The notes below the pieces were generated by a model. That model saw nothing but the letters and a program-made list of their open reading frames with translations. It made no database searches and was not told where the DNA came from. Shown here one piece after another: positions 1 through 9,644 of a DNA stretch of 64,000 bases. The stretch is taken from the NCBI RefSeq assembly GCF_001542915.1, contig NZ_LNNH01000019.1, positions 62,001 through 126,000 of the forward strand, given 5' to 3'. The stretch comes from Peribacillus simplex. Its GTDB lineage: Bacteria > Bacillota > Bacilli > Bacillales > DSM-1321. Position numbers and translations under genes: made by a program. Positions within the stretch are counted from its first letter, which is position 1, and each line of letters starts with the position of its first letter.

Positions 1-217
1 TTTTCTGCTGGCGGAGCTGTTTACATACCTCAAGCCCATCCATTTTCGGCAGCATCAAATCCAATACGACCAAATCGGGACGTACATCCACAGCAGCCTG
101 AAGGCCTTCTTCTCCATCCAAAGCCGTGATCACCGAATAGCCTGCTTGTTCTAGGTTGTACTGAAGTAAGGTAACGATTGATTGTTCATCATCCACTACG
201 AGAATTTTCTTTGACAT
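1..217 (-). CDS. phoP: Response regulator PhoP, N-terminal part (cut by window start)
   Basis: OmpR-type response regulator of the PhoPR phosphate-starvation two-component system; only the first 72 codons are in the window. The translation has the receiver signature: acidic pair in ILVVDDEQS near residues 8-12, phospho-acceptor Asp in DLVVLDLMLP near residue 53, and the following KMDGLE. The ATG at 217 is preceded by AGGAGG. It lies downstream of mdh in the same direction, as in B. subtilis, but mdh has its own terminator, so phoP probably has its own promoter; a TATAAT lies at 281-286 (minus strand). The PhoP name rests on family plus gene order, because the DNA-binding domain is outside the window. 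Confidence 0.88.
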   Translation of the reverse strand, partial: MSKKILVVDDEQSIVTLLQYNLEQAGYSVITALDGEEGLQAAVDVRPDLVVLDLMLPKMDGLEVCKQLRQQK

Positions 218-365
218 TAGATCCTCCTGCAATATGTATTACCCCATAGACCAAATTCTTCAGTCTACTCATCCAATTCCATTATAAAGAATATTATCTG
301 AAATTTACACATAAAAAAAATCATCGATCCGATTCCACTTTTTCATTGTCCCCAATCAGTCGGGT

Positions 366-421
366 AAAAAAACAGCCCGAATATGGGGAGATAGGCATTG
401 GCCTACCCCCCATGTCCGGGC
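366..421 (-). terminator. Rho-independent terminator after mdh
   Basis: An imperfect long hairpin has GCCCG and CCGGGC at its base and GGGG/CCCC plus TAGGC/GCCTA higher up. On the minus strand it is followed by a run of T (plus-strand A run 366-372). It lies just past the mdh stop. Confidence 0.8.
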
Positions 422-452
422 ATTTGATATCAAGGGAACCTACACGTCTCCC

Positions 453-1388
453 TTACTGAAGGACTTGCATGACTGCTTTAACTGAGTCAACCGATTTGGA
501 AAGCGCCGCTTTTTCGTCGTCAGTCAATTCAAGTTCAATGATTCTTTCAATGCCGTTAGCACCTAATACAGCCGGCACACCGAGGTAAATTCCTTCGAAT
601 CCGTATTCACCTTCAAGATAGGCGATTGACGGAAGAACACGGCGTTGGTCTTTGAGGATCGCTTCAGCCATTTCCACCAGGGACGCAGCAGGTGCATAAT
701 AGGCGCTGCCGTTTCCAAGAAGGTTCACGATTTCCCCGCCGCCAGTACGGGTGCGTGCCACGATTGCATCCAAACGTTCTTGGGGGATCAATGTTTCCAA
801 AGGAATACCGCCAGCATAAGAATAACGTACAAGGGGAACCATATCATCCCCGTGTCCGCCAAGTACGAAACCAGTCACGTCCTTAACGGACAAGTTCAAT
901 TCCTGTGCTACGAATGTTCGGAATCGGGCTGTATCAAGAACACCTGATTGCCCAATAACACGCTCCTTTGGGAAACCTGATTCTTTATAAACGGTATACG
1001 TCATGGCATCCACTGGGTTGGTCAAAACGATGATGGTTGTATTCGGAGAATGTTTAACCACTTCTTTGGTTACGGATATCATAACTTTTTGGTTGGTTTG
1101 AACTAAGTCGTCACGGCTCATACCTGGCTTACGAGCAATACCGGCAGTGATGATGACTACGTCGGAATCCTTTGAATCGGCATAATCGGAAGTGCCGGTG
1201 ATGTTAGCGTCGAAGCCCAGGACGGGACCTGCTTCCGCCATATCAAGCGCTTTACCCTTTGTAGGGCCTTCAGCTTGCGGAATATCGACTAACACGATAT
1301 CGCCAAGTTCTTTTTGGGCTGCCAGGAATGCTGCCGTGGCACCCGTGAAGCCTGCACCGACCACTGTGATCTTTTTACGCTTAGACAT
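453..1388 (-). CDS. mdh: Malate dehydrogenase
   Basis: NAD-dependent malate dehydrogenase of the LDH-like MDH type; interconverts malate and oxaloacetate in the cytosolic TCA cycle. 311 residues, normal for Bacillus Mdh. The N-terminal Rossmann loop [10 protein letters not shown] is near residues 11-20, an NPVD motif is present, and the catalytic His lies in GGHGDD near residue 180. The ATG follows GGAGGAAATGAT. Last gene of the citZ-icd-mdh block, 124 bp after icd with an intercistronic hairpin between them. Confidence 0.97.
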   Translation of the reverse strand: MSKRKKITVVGAGFTGATAAFLAAQKELGDIVLVDIPQAEGPTKGKALDMAEAGPVLGFDANITGTSDYADSKDSDVVIITAGIARKPGMSRDDLVQTNQKVMISVTKEVVKHSPNTTIIVLTNPVDAMTYTVYKESGFPKERVIGQSGVLDTARFRTFVAQELNLSVKDVTGFVLGGHGDDMVPLVRYSYAGGIPLETLIPQERLDAIVARTRTGGGEIVNLLGNGSAYYAPAASLVEMAEAILKDQRRVLPSIAYLEGEYGFEGIYLGVPAVLGANGIERIIELELTDDEKAALSKSVDSVKAVMQVLQ

Positions 1389-1456
1389 ATCATTTCCTCC
1401 TTGAATTGACTAAATTTTCGGAATACTTACAACGTCCTCATGTACACATATAAGCC

Positions 1457-1492
1457 TTCCGGAAAAGAACCCGCAGAGGAACTTTTCCGGAA
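1457..1492 (-). repeat. Intercistronic hairpin between icd and mdh
   Basis: Perfect 11-bp inverted repeat TTCCGGAAAAG / CTTTTCCGGAA separated by 14 nt, in the icd-mdh gap. There is no T tract after it in the direction of transcription, so it looks more like an mRNA stability or processing structure, or a weak attenuator, than an efficient terminator. Confidence 0.6.
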
Positions 1493-1512
1493 AGCATCAT
1501 AAGCAAAGATTA

Positions 1513-2784
1513 TTATTTAAGGTTTTTGATAAGCTCGTCAGCGAACTCGGAACATTTAACTTCTGTTGCACCTTCCATTAGGCGGGCAAAGTCATATGTA
1601 ACAACTTTAGAAGCGATCGTTTGTTCAACTGATTTCGTGATGCTGTTAGCAGCTTCGTTCCAGCCAAGGTGTTCAAGTAAAAGAACGCCTGAAAGAAGAA
1701 CGGAAGATGGGTTAACTTTATCAAGGCCAGCATATTTCGGAGCCGTTCCGTGAGTTGCTTCGAAGATGGCATGTCCAGTTTCGTAGTTGATGTTTGCTCC
1801 TGGAGCGATACCGATTCCGCCAACTTGTGCAGCCAATGCATCTGAGATGTAATCTCCGTTCAAGTTCATTGTTGCAACAACATCAAACTCTTTAGGACGA
1901 GTCAGGATTTGTTGTAAGAAGATATCAGCAATGGAATCCTTAACGATGATTTTGCCTTCAGCTTCAGCAGCAGATTGTGCTTGGTTAGCAGCTTCAGTGC
2001 CTTCTGCGTCTTTAATTTTGTCATATTGGTTCCATGTGAACACTTTGTCGGCGAATTCTTGTTCAGCAACTTCATAGCCCCAAGTTTTGAATGCGCCTTC
2101 CGTGAATTTCATGATGTTGCCTTTATGAACAAGCGTTAATGATTTACGGCCTTCTTTGATCGCATAGTTAAGCGCAGAGCGAACAAGACGTTTTGTTCCT
2201 TCTTCGGAAATCGGTTTGATCCCGATACCAGAAGTTTCTGGGAAACGGATGTTTGTCACACCGAATTCAGTTTGTAGGAAATCGATTAATTTCTTCGCTT
2301 CATCAGAACCTTTTGCATACTCGATGCCTGCATAGATATCTTCAGTGTTTTCACGGAAGATGACCATATCAGTGTCTTCCGGACGTTTTACTGGAGAAGG
2401 TACACCTTCAAAGTAACGTACTGGGCGAAGACATACGAATAAGTCCAATACTTGACGCAATGCAACGTTCAATGAACGGATACCGCCACCGATTGGAGTT
2501 GTAAGAGGTCCTTTAATCGCGATCAGATATTCGTTAATGACATCTAAAGTTTCTTGCGGAAGCCATTCGCCTGTTTGGTCAAATGCTTTTTGTCCAGCTA
2601 AAACTTCTTTCCATTCGATTTTCTTTTCGCCATTGTAGGCTTTTTCAACTGCTGCGTCCAAAACGCGAGAAGCTGCTGCCCAGATATCAGGACCGATTCC
2701 GTCTCCCTCGATATAAGGAACGATTGGGTTGTTTGGCACGTTAAGAGCACCGTTAGTAACTGTGATTTTTTGGCTTTGTGTCAT
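1513..2784 (-). CDS. icd: NADP-dependent isocitrate dehydrogenase
   Basis: Converts isocitrate to 2-oxoglutarate and CO2 in the TCA cycle. 423 residues from the ATG at 2784, which has a GGAGGT site; the open frame runs 21 codons further upstream, but that extension lacks homology to the family and has no ribosome site. [13 protein letters not shown] carries the substrate-binding Ser that is phosphorylated in enteric Icd. IYAGIEY and the NADP-binding [11 protein letters not shown] are present. Middle gene of citZ-icd-mdh. Because aceA is present in this window, Icd sits at the branch with the glyoxylate shunt. Confidence 0.97.
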   Translation of the reverse strand: MTQSQKITVTNGALNVPNNPIVPYIEGDGIGPDIWAAASRVLDAAVEKAYNGEKKIEWKEVLAGQKAFDQTGEWLPQETLDVINEYLIAIKGPLTTPIGGGIRSLNVALRQVLDLFVCLRPVRYFEGVPSPVKRPEDTDMVIFRENTEDIYAGIEYAKGSDEAKKLIDFLQTEFGVTNIRFPETSGIGIKPISEEGTKRLVRSALNYAIKEGRKSLTLVHKGNIMKFTEGAFKTWGYEVAEQEFADKVFTWNQYDKIKDAEGTEAANQAQSAAEAEGKIIVKDSIADIFLQQILTRPKEFDVVATMNLNGDYISDALAAQVGGIGIAPGANINYETGHAIFEATHGTAPKYAGLDKVNPSSVLLSGVLLLEHLGWNEAANSITKSVEQTIASKVVTYDFARLMEGATEVKCSEFADELIKNLK

Positions 2785-2901
2785 GTCTCTTACCTCCGAT
2801 TCAAATTCAAAGGTTAGATGGTCCACCTTTAAAGCAGGCAGCACCACTAACCCATTTTACTCACATCTATTAATTTACTACAAATCCGTTGAAATAAAAA
2901 T

Positions 2902-2917
2902 AAGTTTCGAAAAACTT
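2902..2917 (-). terminator. Weak hairpin after citZ
   Basis: AAGTTT-CGAA-AAACTT directly behind the citZ stop, followed on the minus strand by ATTTTTATTT. A small AT-rich stem, so probably a partial terminator allowing read-through to icd. Confidence 0.4.
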
Positions 2918-2921
2918 TTAC

Positions 2922-4037
2922 TTAGCGTTTTTCAATCGGTACGTATTTTTGCATACCTGGTCCAACATAGTCTGCACGCGGACGGATCAAACGGTTGTTG
3001 GAATATTGCTCAAGGATATGAGCGATCCAGCCTGAAGCACGGCTCACAGCAAAGATTGGTGTAAATAGGTCGTGCTCGATACCTAAACTATGGTATACCG
3101 AAGCGGAATAGAAATCCACGTTTGGCGGAAGATTTTTTTGACCCGTTACGATGTCATTGATTTTAATGGACATATCATAATATTGAGGTTGTCCAGTAAG
3201 CTCCGTCAATTTTTGGGACATTTCCTTAAGGTGCTTGGCACGCGGATCGCCTTTACGGTATACACGGTGGCCAAAGCCCATGATTTTTTCTTTATTGGCT
3301 AATTTTTCGTTGATGTAAGGCTCTACATTTTCAACGGAACCGATTTCCGTAAGCATTTTCATGACTTGTTCGTTAGCTCCGCCGTGAAGTGGGCCTTTTA
3401 AAGCGCCAAGGGCAGAAGTAACACCGGAATAGATATCGGATAATGTAGCCACACAAACACGTGCCGTGAATGTAGAAGCGTTCAATTCATGGTCAGCATG
3501 AAGGACCAACGCTTTGTTGAATGCTTCTTCTTCGATTGCCGTTGGTTCATTGCCGCTTAACATATATAAGAAGTTAGCAGCAAAGCTTAAATCTGTACGC
3601 GGTGCAATCGATTCTTTTCCTTGACGGATACGAGCGAAAGTTGTTACCAATGTAGGGATTTTAGCTTGGATGCGGATGGCTTTACGATAGTTAGCTTCTT
3701 CACTCATTACGTCTGCCTCTTCATCATATAGACCAAGTAGGGAAACGGCTGTGCGAAGAGCTCCCATTGGGTGCACTTTATCAATTGGGTAAGTTTTGAA
3801 ATGATTAACCACTTCAGCTGGAATTTCAGCATTTTCAGCAAGTTGTTTAGTCAATTCTTCTAATTGGCTTTTGGTCGGAAGAGCTCCGTGCCATAATAGA
3901 TAGATTACTTCTTCGAATGATGCATTTACAGCCAAATCGTCGATGTCATAACCTACATACGTTAATGTATCATCGATGATGGAGCTTACTGATGAAGTTG
4001 TTGCTACCACACCTTCAAGACCTTTTGTTGCTGTCAT
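2922..4037 (-). CDS. citZ: Citrate synthase
   Basis: Condenses acetyl-CoA and oxaloacetate to citrate, the entry step of the TCA cycle. 371 residues, typical of the short Gram-positive type. Active-site regions are visible: HADHELNAS (near residue 185), GPLHGGANE (near 220) and MGFGHRVYR (near 257), holding the catalytic and substrate His, with the Asp in the C-terminal part. The ATG follows AAGGAGAG. First gene of citZ-icd-mdh. A long upstream gap holds a catabolite-repression-like site. Confidence 0.97.
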   Translation of the reverse strand: MTATKGLEGVVATTSSVSSIIDDTLTYVGYDIDDLAVNASFEEVIYLLWHGALPTKSQLEELTKQLAENAEIPAEVVNHFKTYPIDKVHPMGALRTAVSLLGLYDEEADVMSEEANYRKAIRIQAKIPTLVTTFARIRQGKESIAPRTDLSFAANFLYMLSGNEPTAIEEEAFNKALVLHADHELNASTFTARVCVATLSDIYSGVTSALGALKGPLHGGANEQVMKMLTEIGSVENVEPYINEKLANKEKIMGFGHRVYRKGDPRAKHLKEMSQKLTELTGQPQYYDMSIKINDIVTGQKNLPPNVDFYSASVYHSLGIEHDLFTPIFAVSRASGWIAHILEQYSNNRLIRPRADYVGPGMQKYVPIEKR

Positions 4038-4165
4038 ACTAAATCTCTCCTTTTCCTGAATATTCCCCTATGTCCTTGCTCATTGCGTATAAATATAGCG
4101 CTTCCAAGAGATTAGCTATTGAATACAACCATCTATTTTTTAGCAGAAGACATACATCTTAATGT

Positions 4166-4179
4166 TGGAAGCGTTCACA
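4166..4179. promoter_or_regulatory. Candidate CcpA cre site upstream of citZ
   Basis: TGGAAGCGTTCACA matches the Bacillus cre consensus TGWAANCGNTNWCA at all fixed positions except the third. It is about 130 bp upstream of the citZ start. B. subtilis citZ is known to be carbon-catabolite repressed. The position relative to the transcription start is unknown. Confidence 0.45.
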
Positions 4180-4260
4180 GAAATAAAACCCCACAATAGT
4201 AAAATGTACGCTAAACCTTAAGATAAGATCTAAAAATTTAATGCTTGTAGCCATTCCTAG

Positions 4261-4274
4261 TGAGCGCTTGCTCA
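4261..4274. repeat. Palindrome TGAGC-GCTT-GCTCA upstream of citZ
   Basis: Perfect 5-bp arms around a 4-nt centre, in the citZ upstream region. It could be an operator half-site pair or a small RNA hairpin. It does not match cre well because the central CG is displaced. Confidence 0.35.
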
Positions 4275-4576
4275 ATAACTACATCTTTTTTAAGATTCCT
4301 CAAAATATCATGGATATTCTGAATCCCAATTTTAATAATCCTGAGCAGTTACAACATTATTATAAACAATAAACACTTTTTTGGGAATGAAAAGCACTTA
4401 AAATGTGAAAAAATTATTATTTTATCAGAAGAATTAGCTACATATTCTCTTGCATTTTCAAAGAAGGCCTCTAACGTTTTTTCGAGAATTCCGTTACAAA
4501 GCAGAATAAATGAAACATTAAATAGAATAATTCCATTTCCATGACGGTCGAGGTTTTTGTTCATCCGCTTCCTTCT

Positions 4577-5038
4577 TCATTTGAAAAAATTGAAGATTTG
4601 CATGCATAAATAAGCAATGCCAGCCCCGATTAACGGACCAACGGCAACGCCCTTGAATAAGGCTACCGCAAGAATCGTCCCAAAAACAAGGGCCGTGGTG
4701 ATGTGGGGATCATGTGATAATAGTGTAATCCCATTTTTTGCTATAAGCGCAACCGCTATTCCGGATGCAAGCGCGATCCAGGCATACGGGGATTTAACCG
4801 CATCTCCGAGCTCCTTGAACCCGATTGCCCCATTCGCGATCGGTATCAATACGGAAATGGTGATGATCGTGACCCCCAAATTGATTCCTTTCGCCTCGAG
4901 ATAGGGGAAAACCTTAGCGTCAAGACCAACCACTTTCATGATCAGCAGAAAACCTGCAGCCATGATCAGCGATGTATTTTTCCCGAACCAGCCGATCGCT
5001 GCAAGCAATATTAAAAATGCGATAGGTCCGTTTACCAT
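4577..5038 (-). CDS. ytwI: UPF0756 (DUF441) membrane protein YtwI
   Basis: Small integral membrane protein of the DUF441/UPF0756 family (E. coli YeaL); molecular role unknown. 153 residues with about four or five hydrophobic segments (for example residues 4-35, 52-70, 83-100 and 115-150). Identification rests on family recognition and on position between citZ and ytvI, as in B. subtilis. The start is not firm: the best ribosome-site candidates are AAGG 4 nt and GGAG about 11 nt before the ATG. Divergent from ytvI. Confidence 0.8.
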   Translation of the reverse strand: MVNGPIAFLILLAAIGWFGKNTSLIMAAGFLLIMKVVGLDAKVFPYLEAKGINLGVTIITISVLIPIANGAIGFKELGDAVKSPYAWIALASGIAVALIAKNGITLLSHDPHITTALVFGTILAVALFKGVAVGPLIGAGIAYLCMQIFNFFK

Positions 5039-5223
5039 TATGCCTTCGACTCCATTCTTTTTATTATTTTATTATTTTAACATAGCAAATTTCCTTCTTT
5101 CCTTGTTAAAGGAGAGGACAATTTGTGTAAATAGTTACATCGAAGGACGAAAGAATCTTTCCTTTCATTTCCATTCTCGTTACAATTATAATACAAACTT
5201 TATGATTGAAGGAGGATATGTCT

Positions 5224-6351
5224 TTGAATCCAGTTTATATGTATCGCTTCATTCGTTCTTTGCTCGTCATCGGCGGGGTGATTTTAGGTGGGATTGCCTT
5301 GTTTTATTTGTCCAAATATACATATCCATTCATCATCGCCATGGTAATCGCATTCTTGATGAATCCGCTTGTCACTTTCTTCGAAAAGAAAGGCAGGTTA
5401 CCACGGGGGTTTGCCGTATTCGTTTCCCTCTTACTCATTTTTCTGATATTTGCGGGGCTCATCACTCTGCTGGTAACCGAAATCATCTCCGGTACCAATT
5501 ACCTTGCAGGAGTCATCCCTGAACATATCGAAACGATCGTGGACTATGTAGAGTCCTACATCGCCACCACCATCATCCCTTTATACAACCAAATCGCGGC
5601 GATGTTCAATAATTTGGATGTCGACCAGCAGGATACCGTCCTCAAGAATATCCAAAACATCGGCGAATCCATCACTACAGGAGTAAGCGGGTTCATTCAA
5701 GCGTTCTTGAAGAACATTCCCACAATCATCGGCTGGTTCCCAACCACTGCAACAGCACTCCTTTTTACGCTGCTGGGCACTTTCTTCATCAGCAAGGATT
5801 GGGACACCTTTGGCAGGATGACCAGCAGTGTGCTGCCCGATAAGATTTTTTCAGGTGCCAAGCGTTTGTTCAGGGACTTGAAACGGGCCTTATTCGGCTT
5901 CATCCGTGCACAATTCACGCTTGTCTCATTGACGACTGTCACGATTTTGATCGGGTTTCTCATTTTAGGGGTTAATTATTCGATTACGATTGCCCTCATT
6001 TGCGGCTTGGTCGATATCATTCCTTATTTAGGGACGGGCACGATCTTCATTCCATGGATCATTTTCGAGTTCATCGTCGGAAATACGAGTCTTGCAATCG
6101 GTTTGTCGGTGCTTTACATAATCGTGGTCGTCCAACGTCAGTTGATAGAGCCCAAGGTCCTCTCTTCCAGTATCGGACTCGATCCGCTTGCCACTCTCAT
6201 CGCCCTGTTCATCGGCTTCAAATTGATCGGGTTCCTAGGACTGATAGCTGGCCCTGTCGTACTCGTGATCTTCAATACTCTTCAGCGGGCCCATGTCTTC
6301 CAGGCCATTTGGACCTTCATCATCGGCGCGGATACAAAAAAGACCACATAA
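5224..6351 (+). CDS. ytvI: AI-2E family transporter YtvI (sporulation-associated membrane protein)
   Basis: Polytopic membrane protein of the AI-2E/UPF0118 (PerM-like) family, 375 residues with about eight hydrophobic segments: two or three at the N-terminus, a hydrophilic middle region (about residues 85-160), then several to the C-terminus. GGAGG at 5211-5215 is 8 nt from the TTG at 5224, the ideal spacing. The in-frame ATG at 5218 is only 2 nt from it and is unlikely. A TATAAT at 5187-5192 could be the -10 box. The substrate is unknown; some family members export small molecules or act as Na+/H+ antiporters. Confidence 0.82.
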   Translation: MNPVYMYRFIRSLLVIGGVILGGIALFYLSKYTYPFIIAMVIAFLMNPLVTFFEKKGRLPRGFAVFVSLLLIFLIFAGLITLLVTEIISGTNYLAGVIPEHIETIVDYVESYIATTIIPLYNQIAAMFNNLDVDQQDTVLKNIQNIGESITTGVSGFIQAFLKNIPTIIGWFPTTATALLFTLLGTFFISKDWDTFGRMTSSVLPDKIFSGAKRLFRDLKRALFGFIRAQFTLVSLTTVTILIGFLILGVNYSITIALICGLVDIIPYLGTGTIFIPWIIFEFIVGNTSLAIGLSVLYIIVVVQRQLIEPKVLSSSIGLDPLATLIALFIGFKLIGFLGLIAGPVVLVIFNTLQRAHVFQAIWTFIIGADTKKTT

Positions 6352-6393
6352 GTACATCACCAATATATAGATAGCATTCTCCTGATATCATAT

Positions 6394-6427
6394 AAAAATC
6401 CGCCTCGGATCGAGGCGGATTTTTTAT
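6394..6427. terminator. Bidirectional terminator between ytvI and aceA
   Basis: 13-bp stem AAAATCCGCCTCG / CGAGGCGGATTTT with a 3-nt loop, A-rich on the left and T-rich on the right, between convergent ytvI and aceA. It can serve both strands. Confidence 0.9.
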
Positions 6428-6436
6428 ATATCAAGC

Positions 6437-7720
6437 TTATTTCGAAGTCTCGAATTGCTCTGCTTCAGTAGAACCGGCAAGTGCCGTCGTGGACGAGGTT
6501 CCTCCTGAAACGACTTGTGCCACTTCATCGAAATAACCCGTTCCCACTTCACGTTGATGACGTGTTGCCGTATACCCTTCCGCTTCACTGGCGAACTCAG
6601 CCTGCTGCAGTTCAGAGTATGCAGCCATTCCGCGCTCTTTGTAACCTAGAGCAAGATTGAACATGCTGTGATTCAATGAGTGGAAGCCTGCAAGTGTAAC
6701 GAATTGGAATTTGTAACCCAATTTACCTAATTCGACTTGGTAGGTAGCAATTTCTTCATCGCTTAATTTCGCTTTCCAGTTGAATGATGGTGAACAATTG
6801 TAAGCTAGCAGTTTCCCCGGGAACTCTGCATGGATCGCTTCCGCAAAACGGCGGGCATCAGCCAGATTAGGTTCCGAAGTCTCGCACCAGATCAGGTCGG
6901 CATACGGTGCATATGCCAAACCGCGTGCAATGGCTTGGTCCAGACCTGCATTCGTACGGTAGAACCCTTCTGGAGTCCTTTCACCTGTAATGAAAGGCGC
7001 ATCCACCGGATCGATATCATCGGTAATCAAATCGGCAGCATCTGCATCCGTACGAGCAATCAAAATCGTCGGTGTCCCCATTACGTCGGCTGCCAAACGG
7101 GCGGAAACCAAATTACGCACGGCCGTTTGGGTCGGAAGAAGAACCTTGCCGCCTAAGTGACCGCATTTTTTCTCGGAGGAAAGTTGGTCTTCAAAGTGAA
7201 CGCCAGCTGCTCCGGCTTCGATCATGCCTTTCATTAATTCAAAAACATTAAGCGAGCCGCCAAAGCCAGCCTCAGCATCCGCCACGATTGGAGCGAACCA
7301 ATCAATATCATTTTTCCCTTCAGCAAAGCTGATTTGATCTGCACGCTGAAGGGTCTGATTAATGCGTTTAACCACTTGCGGCACGGAGTTGGCCGGATAT
7401 AGACTTTGATCCGGGTACATTTGCCCGGCAATGTTAGCATCGGCTGCCACTTGCCAGCCACTAAGGTAAATCGCTTTTAAACCGGCCTTCACCTGTTGCA
7501 TGGCCTGGTTGCCAGTCAACGCTCCCAATGCATTGATGAAATCCTCCGTTTTCAAAAGATTCCATAATTTTTCGGAACCACGACGGGCCAATGTTTGTTC
7601 GATATCGATCGAACCTCTTAATTTAATCACTTCTTCAGCCGTATAAGGTCGTTTGATCCCAGTCCACCGTGAGTCGTTTTCCCAGCTTTGTTGTAATTGT
7701 TGCACTCTTTCATTCGTCAT
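6437..7720 (-). CDS. aceA: Isocitrate lyase
   Basis: Splits isocitrate into succinate and glyoxylate, the first step of the glyoxylate bypass; needed for growth on acetate or fatty acids. 427 residues. The catalytic signature KKCGH is in [11 protein letters not shown] near residue 200, and the Mg-binding ARTDADAAD follows. Of two ATGs two codons apart I chose the second (MTNER): its AGGGGG site is 8 nt away, whereas for the first it is 2 nt. Co-transcribed after aceB with a 37-bp gap. This shunt is absent from B. subtilis 168. Confidence 0.96.
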   Translation of the reverse strand: MTNERVQQLQQSWENDSRWTGIKRPYTAEEVIKLRGSIDIEQTLARRGSEKLWNLLKTEDFINALGALTGNQAMQQVKAGLKAIYLSGWQVAADANIAGQMYPDQSLYPANSVPQVVKRINQTLQRADQISFAEGKNDIDWFAPIVADAEAGFGGSLNVFELMKGMIEAGAAGVHFEDQLSSEKKCGHLGGKVLLPTQTAVRNLVSARLAADVMGTPTILIARTDADAADLITDDIDPVDAPFITGERTPEGFYRTNAGLDQAIARGLAYAPYADLIWCETSEPNLADARRFAEAIHAEFPGKLLAYNCSPSFNWKAKLSDEEIATYQVELGKLGYKFQFVTLAGFHSLNHSMFNLALGYKERGMAAYSELQQAEFASEAEGYTATRHQREVGTGYFDEVAQVVSGGTSSTTALAGSTEAEQFETSK

Positions 7721-7757
7721 TGTCATTTCCCCCTGTTTTATATGAGTATTTTAAAAA

Positions 7758-9350
7758 TTAAGATAATTGCTCGTATGCCGGATTGGTTAAGAAATCAGCA
7801 AACTCATCAGCTACAATCAATTCTTCAAATAGTTTAGTAGCTTCTGCGAACTTTCCTGTTTGGAAGGTTTCTTCCCCTACCTCCGTTTTAATGGCCGCCA
7901 ATTCCTCTGCTTTGATTTGGTGGAATAATGCCTCGTCTATGTTCCTGCCATCATCGAGAATCCCTTTTGGATGGCGGATCCATTGCCAAACTTGAGCTCT
8001 TGAAATTTCGGCCGTCGCTGCATCTTCCATTAAGTTATTAATCGGAGCTGCCCCTCTGCCGCTTAACCAAGAGGCAATATATTGGATGCCTACATTAATG
8101 TTCGTCCTCAATCCTGCTTCAGTGATGGTTCCTTCGGGTACTGCGAGTAACTCTTGCGCCGTTACATGGACATCTTCACGTTTCCGGTAAATTTGGTTCG
8201 GTTTCGGTACAAGCAGGTCAAATACTTCTTTCGCCGTACTTACCATACCTGGATGCGCCACCCAGGTTCCATCGTGCCCGTCCCTTGCCTCGCGCTCCTT
8301 ATCGGCACGGACTTTCGCAAAAGCCTCGTCATTCTTGACCGGATCATTTTTCACCGGGATTTGTGCGGCCATTCCGCCGATAGCCGGAGCATTTCGAGTG
8401 TGGCATGTTTTGATAGCCAATAAAGAATATGCCCTCATGTTCGGTACAGTCATCGTGACCTGAAGGCGATCAGGGAATATGACATCATCCGAGTGACGGA
8501 ATTTTTTCAGGAAACTAAAGATATAATCCCAGCGTCCACAGTTCAGGCCAGCCGAATGCTCTTTCAGCTCGTACAGAATTTCGTCCATTTCAAATGCGGC
8601 AAGAATCGTTTCAATCAACACCGTAGCCTTGATGGTTCCTTGCGGGATTCTCAAATCGTTCTGTGCATATACGAAAATATCATTCCATAGTCTTGCTTCC
8701 AGATGGCTTTCCATTTTGGGCAGGTAGAAATATGGGCCGCTTTGTTTTTCCATCAATGCTTTAGCGTTATGGTAGAAGTAAAGGCCAAAGTCAAAGATGC
8801 TTGCTGATATTGGCTGTCCATCCAAAAGAACATGTTTTTCTTCTAAATGCCAGCCGCGGGGCCTTACCTTCAGTACAGCTGTTTTTCCCTTTAATTCATA
8901 TACTTTCCCATTTTGATTATCGAATGAAATCGTACCCCTGATTGCATCGCGCAAATTCAGCTGACCATCCAGGCAATTTTCCCAAGTGGGTGAGTTGGCG
9001 TCTTCAAAGTCGGCCATAAAAACATTGGCACCGGAATTCATCGCATTGATGATCATCTTACGGTCGACTGGCCCGGTAATTTCAACCCTGCGGTCTTGCA
9101 GGTCGTGCGGGAGTGGGGCAATGGTCCAATCACTTTCGCGAACATGCTTCGTTTCTTCAAGGAAATCAGGGAGCTTGCCTTGATTCAAGTCTTCTTGAAC
9201 GCTAAGGCGCCGTTCTAGAAGTTCCTTTCTTCTTTCACCGAAATGCCGCTCGATCCTTTCAATGAATTGTAGAGCTTCCGCTGTAAGTATTTGTTCATAT
9301 CCCGGCTTAACGTTGCCTGTAATTTGTAAGCCTTTTGCTTCCGTAATCAT
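7758..9350 (-). CDS. aceB: Malate synthase A
   Basis: Condenses glyoxylate with acetyl-CoA to malate, the second step of the glyoxylate bypass. 530 residues, the usual length of the A isoform. Visible signatures: KVRPRGWHL with the catalytic Arg region, ADFEDANSPTWEN, and GRWDYIFSF. The ATG at 9350 follows GGAGAGG; the frame extends 18 codons upstream without family similarity, overlapping promoter-like sequence. First gene of aceB-aceA. A promoter and a cre-like site lie upstream. Confidence 0.96.
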   Translation of the reverse strand: MITEAKGLQITGNVKPGYEQILTAEALQFIERIERHFGERRKELLERRLSVQEDLNQGKLPDFLEETKHVRESDWTIAPLPHDLQDRRVEITGPVDRKMIINAMNSGANVFMADFEDANSPTWENCLDGQLNLRDAIRGTISFDNQNGKVYELKGKTAVLKVRPRGWHLEEKHVLLDGQPISASIFDFGLYFYHNAKALMEKQSGPYFYLPKMESHLEARLWNDIFVYAQNDLRIPQGTIKATVLIETILAAFEMDEILYELKEHSAGLNCGRWDYIFSFLKKFRHSDDVIFPDRLQVTMTVPNMRAYSLLAIKTCHTRNAPAIGGMAAQIPVKNDPVKNDEAFAKVRADKEREARDGHDGTWVAHPGMVSTAKEVFDLLVPKPNQIYRKREDVHVTAQELLAVPEGTITEAGLRTNINVGIQYIASWLSGRGAAPINNLMEDAATAEISRAQVWQWIRHPKGILDDGRNIDEALFHQIKAEELAAIKTEVGEETFQTGKFAEATKLFEELIVADEFADFLTNPAYEQLS

Positions 9351-9415
9351 GTTGCCTCTCCACTTCCTTTCCAATTCCCCTATGTTATAATACAGTTGTT
9401 TCATTTCCTGTTTGT

Positions 9416-9445
9416 ATTATATAACACATTGTATAAATTTGTCAC
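9416..9445 (-). promoter_or_regulatory. Sigma-A promoter of aceBA
   Basis: On the minus strand: -35 GTGACA (9440-9445), 18-bp spacer, -10 TATAAT (9416-9421). This gives a leader of about 60 nt before the aceB ATG. Confidence 0.6.
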
Positions 9446-9499
9446 CAGTTTTTTCTAAAAAATTCAGAAAAATGAGAACAAGGTAAAAAAAGCCTCTTT

Positions 9500-9513
9500 T
9501 ATCAACGTTTTCA
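9500..9513. promoter_or_regulatory. Candidate cre site upstream of aceBA
   Basis: The minus strand reads TGAAAACGTTGATA, one mismatch to TGWAANCGNTNWCA. It lies about 55 bp upstream of the -35 box. CcpA control of a glyoxylate bypass would be metabolically sensible, but this is inference. Confidence 0.4.
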
Positions 9514-9588
9514 CTAGGCGTTTCCCCACTATTCAGCCATTCCATGTCATTCTTTAGCGGTGAAAACAGAGCGCGATTCCTCCCATGA

Positions 9589-9632
9589 AATAAAAAAACA
9601 TCCCTGGAGATACTCCGGGATGCTTTCATTGA
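9589..9632 (-). terminator. Second hairpin in the fxsA-aceB gap
   Basis: CATCCC-T-GGAG / CTCC-GGGATG with a 3-nt ATA loop and one bulged base; the plus-strand A run on its left gives a T tract on the minus strand. It may back up the fxsA terminator and isolate aceBA. Confidence 0.6.
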
Positions 9633-9644
9633 TTTCCTTTCCCA

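Larger units (their letters stand above)
4038..4576. other. Non-coding gap upstream of citZ
   Basis: 539 bp between ytwI and citZ, both on minus. It holds a cre-like site (4166-4179) and a hairpin-like palindrome (4261-4274). A 71-codon AT-rich open frame at 4349-4564 (minus) has no family features and an AAGGAAG only 3 nt from its ATG; I do not call it. No clear promoter could be fixed. Confidence 0.5.

Noticed and set aside
4349-4564. 71-codon open frame on minus before citZ
   Set aside because: AT-rich, no family features, and the only purine-rich site is 3 nt from the ATG.
5206-5223. Upstream TTG and ATG starts of ytvI
   Set aside because: The first precedes the GGAGG site and the second is only 2 nt behind it.
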